Positions 1-5,891 of a stretch of DNA of 9,726 bases are shown one piece after another. Position numbers and translations under genes: made by a program. Every line of letters begins with the position of its first letter. Positions within the stretch are counted from its first letter, which is position 1. The notes under the pieces were generated by a model that saw only the letters and a list, made by a program, of their open reading frames with translations, had not been told where the DNA came from and searched no databases. The stretch is from Acidobacteriota bacterium (GTDB taxonomy: Bacteria; Acidobacteriota; Blastocatellia; Pyrinomonadales; Pyrinomonadaceae): contig JAHEEZ010000126.1 of NCBI GenBank assembly GCA_024640445.1, forward strand, positions 1 to 9,726, given 5' to 3'.

Positions 1-17
1 TTTCCATTTCTTGATTG

Positions 18-2822
18 TCAGAACGCCCCGTGGCATTTCTTGTATTTCTTGCCAGATCCGCAGTGGCACGGATCATTCGGTTTCGTTTTCGGAGTGTCCC
101 GGACAAACGGCGTGTGCTTCAATGCCTCTTCACCAGCCGAGCTCACGCCTTCGTAAGCGCCGGTGAACGCCATTCCGGCGGCCTGCCGTTTCGCCCTTTG
201 CCGTTCAAGCCTTTCGAGGCGCTCCATCTCTTCCTGTTCATCGCGCTGGACGATTTCGAGGTTGAACAGCGAGCGCGCCGTGTTCGTGTCGATACGGTCA
301 AGCATGTCCTGGAACATGTCGAAACTCTGTTTCTTGTATTCGACCAGAGGATCTTTCTGGCCGTATCCGACAAGTCCGATTCCCTGCTTCAAGTGGTCGA
401 TCGAAAGAAGATGGTCTTTCCATTGCGAGTCGATGATATTGAGCATTATGTAACGCTCATAGGCCCGCAGCGATTCGGTTCCGGCCTGCTTTTCCTTTTC
501 TGAATAGCTCCCAAGCGCCTTGTTCCAGATCGCTTCCTGGATCTCTTCCGGGTTCATCGTGGTGAAATCCACACCCGCGTCAACCGCGGGATCGACGGCG
601 TATATGTTTTCCACTTCAGCCGCGTAAGTGTCGATATCCCATTCATCGGGCGCGACAGCAACGTTAAGGAAGTAACCGGTCAGATCGCTCAGGAGATCCG
701 CGGCCACGCCGCTGCTGCCGAGAAGGTACTCACGGTGATCCGGCTCAAACATAAGTTGCCGGCGCAGACCGTAGATCGTCTCGCGCTGGCGGTTCATAAC
801 ATCGTCGTACTTGAGCACGTGTTTACGAGTTTCGAAGTTCCTTGCTTCAACCGCTTTCTGGGCGCGCTCGATCTGCTTCGAAACTGTTTTGGATTCGATC
901 GCGATGCCCTCTTCCATCCCGAGCCAGCTCATCATGGAACGGACCTTGTCTCCCGCGAAGATCCTCATCAGATCGTCCTCAAGCGAAAGGAAGAAGCGGG
1001 ATCTTCCGGGATCTCCCTGGCGGCCGGAACGGCCTCGAAGCTGGTTGTCGATCCTGCGGGATTCGTGACGCTCAGTTGCGAGTATGTAAAGACCCCCCGC
1101 TTCAAGCACCTCCCTGTGTTCGTCTTCGACCACCCGTTTCGCTTTTGCCAGTGAGGTTTTGAATTGTTCTTCAGTGGCCTCGTCCGGGTTTATTTCCTGA
1201 CGCTTCAGGTAATCCTTAGCCAGTTCTTCAGGATTTCCGCCGAGCAAAATGTCAGTTCCGCGGCCAGCCATGTTGGTGGCGATCGTAACCGCGCCCTTCC
1301 GTCCCGCCTGGGCTACGATCTCAGCTTCGCGCTCGTGGTACTTGGCGTTAAGCACATTGTGCGGGATGCTTTCTTTCTTGAGCCGGTCGGCGATCAGTTC
1401 CGAGTTTTCGACCGAAACGGTACCGACAAGCACGGGTTGACCATGCTCGTGACAACGCTTTATCTCTTCCACGACCGCGTTCCATTTCTCCGGCAGCGTC
1501 CGGTAGATGATGTCCGAGTTATCCTCGCGGACCATCGGCCTGTTGGTCGGGATCACGATCACGCTTAGACCGTAAGTAGTCTGAAACTCCTCCGCTTCCG
1601 TTTCCGCCGTACCGGTCATACCGGACAGTTTCTCGTACATACGGAAGTAATTCTGAAGGGTGATGGTCGCAAGCGTCTGGTTCTCGCGTTCGATCGTAAC
1701 CTCTTCTTTAGCCTCGACTGCCTGGTGAAGGCCGTCGGACCAGCGCCTGCCCTGCATCAGGCGTCCGGTGAAGTCGTCGACTATGATCACCTCGCCGTCC
1801 TGGACGACGTAATGATGGTCGCGCTTGTACAGCGTGTGTGCCTTCAATGCCTGTTCAAGGCAGTGCAGCAGTTCCATGTTGCCGGGATCGTATAGATTCT
1901 CGACCCTCAGAAGCCGTTCACATTTCGAGACTCCCTGTTCGGTGAACACAGCGGAGTGATTCTTCTCGTCGACCAGGTAATCACCGGTAGTTACCTTTGT
2001 TACCTCGTCCTTGTCGCCCTTCTCGAGTTTCGGAATGATCTCGTTCGCGACGTAGTACTTGTCCGTAGCCTCGTCGGAAGCGCCGGAAATGATGAGCGGC
2101 GTCCTGGCTTCGTCGATAAGGATCGAGTCGACCTCGTCGATGATCGCGAAATAGTGATCGTGTTGTACCAGCGACTCGACGTCGAACTTCATATTGTCGC
2201 GAAGGTAGTCGAACCCGAATTCGTTATTGGTACCGTACGTGATGTCGCAAGCGTAAGAGTCCTTCCGTGCGACATCGTCCATGTCGTTCTGGATACAGCC
2301 CACGGTCAGTCCCAGAAACTTATGGATCGTACCCATCCAGTCAGCGTCGCGTTTCGCCAGGTAATCGTTCACAGTGACGATATGAACACCGCGTCCCGTC
2401 AACCCGTTGAGATATGCGGGAAGAGTCGACACAAGGGTCTTTCCTTCACCCGTTCTCATCTCCGCGATCTTGCCCTGGTGGAGCACCATTCCGCCGATCA
2501 ACTGAACGTCAAAGTGGCGCATGCCGGTAACTCTGATCGAAGCCTCCCGAACGGTGGCGAACGCTTCGGGCATTATCTCGTTCAGAACATCCTGTTCGAC
2601 CTTTCGCTTTTCTTCCTGGTCTTCAATTCCTTCAAGGGCTTCTTTCAGGCGCGAGCGGAACTTGTCGGTCTGCGCCTTAAGCTCGTCATCCGAAAGCTTC
2701 TGTATTTCCGGCTCAAGTAAGTTGATCTCGTCCACAGCGGACTTTGCCGTCTTGAGATACTGGTCCGTTTCGGTACCGAATATCTTTTTTACTAATTTGT
2801 CTGCAAAACTGTTAACAGCCAT
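18..2822 (-). CDS. secA: Preprotein translocase ATPase SecA
   Basis: SecA is the cytoplasmic ATPase that pushes unfolded preproteins through the SecYEG channel. The 934-residue protein is full length for the family. Seen directly: Walker A MRTGEGKT (122-129), the DEVD box (229-232) with the following ILIDEART, the GMTGTAETE segment (401-409) that follows the preprotein cross-linking region, ATNMAGRGTDI (515-525) and the second-domain motif QLRGRSGRQGD (594-604). The far C-terminus has the SEC-C zinc site, with Cys919, Cys921, Cys930 and His931 after a variable linker; this site binds SecB or ribosomes in known SecA. The start is supported by a Shine-Dalgarno AGAGGA (complement of 2826-2831) 3 to 4 bases closer than ideal but well placed before ATG. 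The gene lies last in a minus-strand series, 184 bp after a small secreted-protein gene, so it may have its own promoter. No lesion is seen. Confidence 0.98.
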   Translation of the reverse strand: MAVNSFADKLVKKIFGTETDQYLKTAKSAVDEINLLEPEIQKLSDDELKAQTDKFRSRLKEALEGIEDQEEKRKVEQDVLNEIMPEAFATVREASIRVTGMRHFDVQLIGGMVLHQGKIAEMRTGEGKTLVSTLPAYLNGLTGRGVHIVTVNDYLAKRDADWMGTIHKFLGLTVGCIQNDMDDVARKDSYACDITYGTNNEFGFDYLRDNMKFDVESLVQHDHYFAIIDEVDSILIDEARTPLIISGASDEATDKYYVANEIIPKLEKGDKDEVTKVTTGDYLVDEKNHSAVFTEQGVSKCERLLRVENLYDPGNMELLHCLEQALKAHTLYKRDHHYVVQDGEVIIVDDFTGRLMQGRRWSDGLHQAVEAKEEVTIERENQTLATITLQNYFRMYEKLSGMTGTAETEAEEFQTTYGLSVIVIPTNRPMVREDNSDIIYRTLPEKWNAVVEEIKRCHEHGQPVLVGTVSVENSELIADRLKKESIPHNVLNAKYHEREAEIVAQAGRKGAVTIATNMAGRGTDILLGGNPEELAKDYLKRQEINPDEATEEQFKTSLAKAKRVVEDEHREVLEAGGLYILATERHESRRIDNQLRGRSGRQGDPGRSRFFLSLEDDLMRIFAGDKVRSMMSWLGMEEGIAIESKTVSKQIERAQKAVEARNFETRKHVLKYDDVMNRQRETIYGLRRQLMFEPDHREYLLGSSGVAADLLSDLTGYFLNVAVAPDEWDIDTYAAEVENIYAVDPAVDAGVDFTTMNPEEIQEAIWNKALGSYSEKEKQAGTESLRAYERYIMLNIIDSQWKDHLLSIDHLKQGIGLVGYGQKDPLVEYKKQSFDMFQDMLDRIDTNTARSLFNLEIVQRDEQEEMERLERLERQRAKRQAAGMAFTGAYEGVSSAGEEALKHTPFVRDTPKTKPNDPCHCGSGKKYKKCHGAF

Positions 2823-2858
2823 AAATCCTCTTCTGCGACCGGTTCTTCGGCCGCCGTA

Positions 2859-3006
2859 TTAGCGGAAGGCTATGCCATCGCGCATGTATATAGGTATCTA
2901 TCGCCGCCTCGGGCGGCAAAACTAAAGAGTCTAGCGGATTTTTGCGGAATTGAAAGCGCGCGGAACGGTTTTGGCTCCGTTGCGGCGTCCGCACGATGAG
3001 AGGCTG
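2859..3006 (-). promoter_or_regulatory. Probable secA leader: weak promoter, small hairpin, 8-codon upstream ORF
   Basis: The gap upstream of secA holds, read on the minus strand, a weak -35 TTTCAA (complement of 2950-2955), a 16-bp spacer and a -10 TAGACT (complement of 2928-2933). Just downstream is a perfect 6-bp GC stem with a CGA triloop (2903-2917), not followed by a T-run, so it is not a standard terminator. Then comes an ATG-initiated 8-codon ORF, MRDGIAFR (2859-2885), without a visible Shine-Dalgarno. The promoter match is poor at -35 and the tiny ORF could be chance. The combination is listed because secA has a leader peptide control (SecM) in some Proteobacteria; nothing here resembles SecM. 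Confidence 0.25.
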
Positions 3007-3369
3007 TTATATTGAGGCGCGGGCAAGCATGGAAACGACAAAGATCTGGTCGTTAACGTGGATCGATTCCAGGGAATCGCCTGCGAATGCTGAAGACGCT
3101 CCGCCCCGGCTCCATCTTGTCGGCCTGAGCACGGCTGGAGACGAAGACGGGAAAGAGACTATTTCGTCCTGAGCTGACTCCTGGCGAAGTTTCAGTTTCG
3201 AGAGGACCGTGTTCGTCTTCGAAGTGAATTCGAAGATCCTGGACTGGGCGTCTCCCGAAAAATTCGCCTGAGCCAGGACTTGCGGCGAGACGCCGACAAG
3301 TACCAGTCCCAGATACACGGATATCGTGGTGACGAGCTGTATCGGATTTTGGTGTCTCGCGGTCTTCAT
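3007..3369 (-). CDS. Small predicted secreted protein, unknown function
   Basis: The 120-residue product is not a family I recognise. Residues 1-35 form a convincing Sec signal peptide: a basic start (KTARH), a hydrophobic core (about 12-28) and an AQA cleavage site giving an N-terminus at about Asn36. The mature part of about 85 residues starts with a polar, helix-like segment (RIFEFTSKTNTVLSKLKL), continues with a Ser/Pro-rich basic stretch (72-92) and ends in a hydrophobic strand-like tail (IFVVSMLARASI). There are no cysteines and no catalytic motif. It lies between the 427-residue membrane-protein gene (156 bp away) and secA (184 bp away), on the same strand. No clear Shine-Dalgarno precedes the ATG. 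The signal peptide is the main reason to call it a gene; a competing ORF in another frame (3053-3454) has no such feature. Confidence 0.6.
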   Translation of the reverse strand: MKTARHQNPIQLVTTISVYLGLVLVGVSPQVLAQANFSGDAQSRIFEFTSKTNTVLSKLKLRQESAQDEIVSFPSSSPAVLRPTRWSRGGASSAFAGDSLESIHVNDQIFVVSMLARASI

Positions 3370-3460
3370 AGGCCGGGCAATAGTTTACAACATCGGAACC
3401 GCTTCCATTAAACCGTTCCGGACGTCGTTGTTCTTCCAGCGGATGCTTTGGCAACAGGAA

Positions 3461-3497
3461 ACGGCCTGGGCCTTTCGGTTCGACAAGCCCCGGCCGT
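3461..3497 (-). terminator. Candidate intrinsic terminator after the 427-residue membrane protein gene
   Basis: Two 11-base arms (3461-3471 and 3487-3497) are complementary at 10 of 11 positions and enclose a 15-base loop. On the minus strand the stem is followed by a moderately T-rich TTTCCTGTT. The hairpin lies about 30 bp after the stop codon of the minus-strand gene at 3526-4809 and before the next minus-strand gene. The stem is strong but the T-tract is interrupted, so it may be an attenuating or RNA-stabilising hairpin instead. Confidence 0.45.
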
Positions 3498-3525
3498 CCT
3501 TAAGAATGGGAATTCAATCAAGAAA

Positions 3526-4809
3526 TCAGAGGCCCGAACGGTCACTTGTGTTGCTTTTTTCAAGCCTGCTGTTCGGCTGCGAAGGAGAAGGCGATTGGAG
3601 TTTCTTCTTGGCCTTTTCCGCCTGATATTCCTGAAGTCTTGTGTTTATGATCTGCTGAGCAATGTCTTTTTTCAAAATGAAGTCTATCTTGAGCAGATTC
3701 TTTTCGTTATTGATCTCAGCCGCGTTCAGCAGAACCACTTCATCTTCTTTCAGCACCTTTGTGCCGTTATTGTGAAGATTAAGCGCGAACGATTTCATAG
3801 TCCGGAATCCGGAAGCCACCATTCGGGCGTTGTTCTGGCTGGGCATGATCGCGATGATATTCACTGCCAACTGCTCGTCGTCCTGGAAGAACACGACCCT
3901 GACGTTCTTGATGCCCTGGTCGCTCAGGTACACTAGCCAACCGCTGTCTCCCACCTTCTCAACCGCATCCTTCGCGACGAGTATCATCTGCGGATCGCCC
4001 TGTTCCTCTTCCGGAATCCACCTGGATCTCTCTGGGTCCAGCCTGCCTTCTTCAGTGACATAGGCGTTCATCACTACGTGGAACTTGCCTTTCAGATCGA
4101 CCTTGCGGGCGTTTACTTTCTCGACCACGCCATCTACAAAATCATAGAGCGGTTGTTTGTTGATCTCGACAGCAGGAAGCGGACTGTTGTCGTCGGGTTT
4201 CGCTGATGGCTTGACGCCGGGTGAAGGCGATTTCGCCGGCTTGTCGGTGTTAGCCGCCACGTCTTCCTTGCCCGGCCTGGCATTATCGTCGAGATCCGCC
4301 AAAGGATCATCGGGAAGATCTCCGTCCACCACACTGTCCTTCTTTTTCGGCAAGATCGGCTTTCGATTAAACAGATCGTTATTTGTTTTCGGGGCAGGCG
4401 GAAGGATAGGCGGCTGCAAGATCTCAAACGGATTCTCCTGCTTCATCGCCAACTCGTCGCGATTCGCGATCTGGAAGTAACCGGCGGGATATTTCAAAGA
4501 GGGCTCCACGTTCGTCTGGTCCACCCACACCACATCCGATTCTTTGATCTTGGTCTCTTCGTATTCTTTGACAACGTAGCCGGCATCCGTAGCCAGGAGT
4601 TTGGTGCTGAAGTAAACCGTGTCAAGAACCGAACACACCCTGTTTACAAAGGGGCTTTCGCATGCGCTCTTTGCAAGCATGTTGGTCTGACCGACCACGG
4701 CAATAAAGACGAAGTTGAGTAGAGCGGCGATCCCGAAGAACTTATACATTCTCGGGCTCAACTCCAGACTCTTCAACTCGTATCCCTGTAAGAAATCCTT
4801 GTCCTGCAT
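3526..4809 (-). CDS. Predicted single-pass membrane protein with proline-rich linker, unknown function
   Basis: I cannot assign a function to this 427-residue protein. A short cytoplasmic-type N-terminus (1-20) leads into one hydrophobic segment (about 22-42, MYKFFGIAALLNFVFIAVVG), best read as a signal anchor that leaves the rest outside the membrane. Residues 43-125 are a compact region with Cys50 and Cys59, which could form a disulfide. Residues about 126-215 are a low-complexity linker rich in Pro, Lys and Asp (PPILPPAP, DLPDDPLADLDD, SPSPGVKPSAKP), suited to spanning periplasm. Residues about 216-390 form an alpha/beta-looking domain with alternating strands (FHVVMNAYVTEEG, GWLVYLSDQGI, VRVVFFQDDEQLAVNIIAIM). 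The C-terminus is Lys/Ser-rich and probably disordered. The anchor-linker-domain plan is reminiscent of TonB-type transducers, but I see no proof of that fold. It is divergent from the helicase gene across a repeat-bearing control region. No clear Shine-Dalgarno precedes the ATG; Met21 is an alternative start that would put the membrane helix at the N-terminus. Confidence 0.85.
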   Translation of the reverse strand: MQDKDFLQGYELKSLELSPRMYKFFGIAALLNFVFIAVVGQTNMLAKSACESPFVNRVCSVLDTVYFSTKLLATDAGYVVKEYEETKIKESDVVWVDQTNVEPSLKYPAGYFQIANRDELAMKQENPFEILQPPILPPAPKTNNDLFNRKPILPKKKDSVVDGDLPDDPLADLDDNARPGKEDVAANTDKPAKSPSPGVKPSAKPDDNSPLPAVEINKQPLYDFVDGVVEKVNARKVDLKGKFHVVMNAYVTEEGRLDPERSRWIPEEEQGDPQMILVAKDAVEKVGDSGWLVYLSDQGIKNVRVVFFQDDEQLAVNIIAIMPSQNNARMVASGFRTMKSFALNLHNNGTKVLKEDEVVLLNAAEINNEKNLLKIDFILKKDIAQQIINTRLQEYQAEKAKKKLQSPSPSQPNSRLEKSNTSDRSGL

Positions 4810-4871
4810 ATTCTTGAAACCGTTCTGTCGAAAAAATATTGAGCGTGAACTTCAAAGTGCTTATGACGCCC

Positions 4872-4896
4872 TGTCCCCGCTTTTAGTTGCGGGACA
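4872..4896. repeat. Imperfect inverted repeat in the divergent control region
   Basis: The arms TGTCCCCGC (4872-4880) and GCGGGACA (4889-4896) pair over 8 bp with one bulged C, around an 8-base A/T-rich loop. The site lies 63-87 bp upstream of the minus-strand membrane-protein gene, probably inside its 5' leader. It could be a leader hairpin or a protein-binding site. No T-run follows on either strand, so it is not a standard terminator. Confidence 0.45.
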
Positions 4897-4912
4897 ATCG
4901 TTGATGTTACCA

Positions 4913-4933
4913 CTTTTGCACGCCGCGCAAAAG
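4913..4933. promoter_or_regulatory. Perfect 7-7-7 palindrome, operator-like
   Basis: CTTTTGC (4913-4919) and GCAAAAG (4927-4933) are perfect inverted 7-mers with a 7-base GC-rich spacer. The centre-to-centre distance is 14 bp, a size compatible with a dimeric helix-turn-helix regulator. The site lies 4 bp upstream of the candidate -35 element of the helicase gene and over the likely promoter zone of the divergent membrane-protein gene. Chance occurrence is possible. Confidence 0.4.
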
Positions 4934-4936
4934 AAT

Positions 4937-4965
4937 TCGACATAGTGGAAATTAACATTTAACAT
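4937..4965 (+). promoter_or_regulatory. Candidate promoter of the helicase gene, overlapping a tandem TTAACAT repeat
   Basis: A -35 TCGACA (4937-4942; five of six consensus bases), a 17-bp spacer and a -10 TAACAT (4960-4965; four of six) are seen. The -10 lies in a perfect tandem repeat of TTAACAT (4952-4958 and 4959-4965). The predicted start of transcription falls at about 4972, immediately before the ATG at 4973. With no Shine-Dalgarno visible, this suggests a leaderless or near-leaderless message. Confidence 0.35.
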
Positions 4966-4972
4966 CGGGCTT

Positions 4973-5851
4973 ATGGCACCAAGAAAAGGGCAGAAAGGGG
5001 GTGGCGGGAATTACAGGAACAGTCGCGACGATCGGCGTCGGCACAGCGCTAAGCGTGGACCGTCTGACAGGCCTTCCGACGGGAGACAGGAAGAGTACCG
5101 CGCGCCAAGATATTCGCCCGCACAACTTGAGGCGGTTGAGGAATTGCTTTCGGGGATAGGGACTCCGGAACCTGCGCCGTTCGTTCCGGACGATTTCCAG
5201 ACGGAGGCCTTGTCGGCCATAGAAACGGAAGATGTCCTTGTGACGGCTCCAACCGGAAGCGGGAAAACGTGGATCGCCCGCGAAGAGATCAGGCGGCTTT
5301 TGGAAAAAGGGCAGAGGGCCTGGTACACAACGCCTTTGAAGGCGCTTACGAATTCGAAATACACGGAATTTGGAATTGAGTTCGGAGCCGAGAATGTTGG
5401 AATCCTTACGGGAGACCGGAAAGAAAACGCGTCGGCACCGTTGATCGTGGGAACGACCGAGATCTACCGAAACCAGGTGTTCGATTCGCTCCGTTCCGGT
5501 GAACAGGTGGACACCGATTTTGTGATCCTGGACGAAGCCCACTATCTTGCGGACGACGATCGCGGACACGTCTGGGAAGAGGCGATCATCCTCACCCCCC
5601 CGAGGATCAGGATACTTCTTCTCTCAGCGACAATCGGCAACGCCGATGAATTCGCTGATTGGATCGCCGAGGTCCGCGGAACGAAGGTCCGCGTCATTAA
5701 CCGCGCCGGTGACCGTCCGGTAGAACTCCGCGCCGCGTTTCTGGCCCCAAACCTTCAGCTTTTCCCTTTGATAAACAAGAACGGCAAGTTCAACCGCGAG
5801 ATAGAACAGTTCCGCAAACGGGACAGCGGATACGGGAGAAGGAGATACTGA
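4973..5851 (+). CDS. Ski2-like DExH helicase, N-terminal half (RecA1 domain)
   Basis: This 292-residue ORF encodes only the first motor domain of a superfamily 2 helicase, of the Ski2/Mtr4/HelY type that unwinds RNA during processing or decay. A basic, Gly/Arg-rich tail (1-45), probably disordered and RNA-binding, comes first. A Q-motif-like region (FQTEAL, 75-80) precedes motif I APTGSGKT (92-99), Ia TPLKAL (120-125), GTTEIYRNQ (160-168), motif II DEAH (187-190) and motif III SAT (218-220). The frame ends at TGA 5849-5851, in the Arg-rich linker between RecA1 and RecA2. The remaining motifs are in the next ORF, in another frame. RecA1 alone lacks the arginine finger, so it would not be expected to act as a helicase by itself. 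The two ORFs together (913 residues) match a normal full-length family member. No Shine-Dalgarno is seen before the ATG. Confidence 0.9.
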   Translation: MAPRKGQKGGGGNYRNSRDDRRRHSAKRGPSDRPSDGRQEEYRAPRYSPAQLEAVEELLSGIGTPEPAPFVPDDFQTEALSAIETEDVLVTAPTGSGKTWIAREEIRRLLEKGQRAWYTTPLKALTNSKYTEFGIEFGAENVGILTGDRKENASAPLIVGTTEIYRNQVFDSLRSGEQVDTDFVILDEAHYLADDDRGHVWEEAIILTPPRIRILLLSATIGNADEFADWIAEVRGTKVRVINRAGDRPVELRAAFLAPNLQLFPLINKNGKFNREIEQFRKRDSGYGRRRY

Positions 5852-5891
5852 ATACAAAGGCCTTCGGTCAATGATCGATGAACATTGAGAA
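5849..5891 (+). other. Break between the two helicase ORFs: stops in all three frames
   Basis: The upstream frame stops at TGA 5849 and again at 5879. The frame of the downstream ORF has TGA at 5886, just before its ATG at 5892. The third frame has TGA at 5872 and 5893. A single insertion or deletion therefore cannot fuse the halves; at least one indel plus one base change, or several indels, would be needed. The stretch also contains a five-codon mini-ORF, MIDEH (5871-5888), in the downstream frame. Confidence 0.85.

Noticed and set aside
1956..2720. Long plus-strand ORF of 254 codons opposite secA, and other plus-strand ORFs at 15-503, 735-1154 and 1164-1568
   Set aside because: All are antisense to the fully conserved secA frame and show no domain, signal peptide or ribosome binding site.
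3053..3454. Minus-strand ORF of 133 codons overlapping the small secreted-protein gene
   Set aside because: It is in a different frame, highly charged and without a signal peptide or recognisable motif. The 3007-3369 frame has a clear signal peptide.
3448..3936. Plus-strand ORF of 162 codons
   Set aside because: It lies mostly antisense to the membrane-protein gene, and its composition looks like a mirrored frame.
5595..5601. Run of seven C's in the helicase RecA1 frame as the source of the frameshift
   Set aside because: The conserved sequence continues in the same frame past the run (LLLSAT and DEFADWI follow), so the frame changes later, at the linker.
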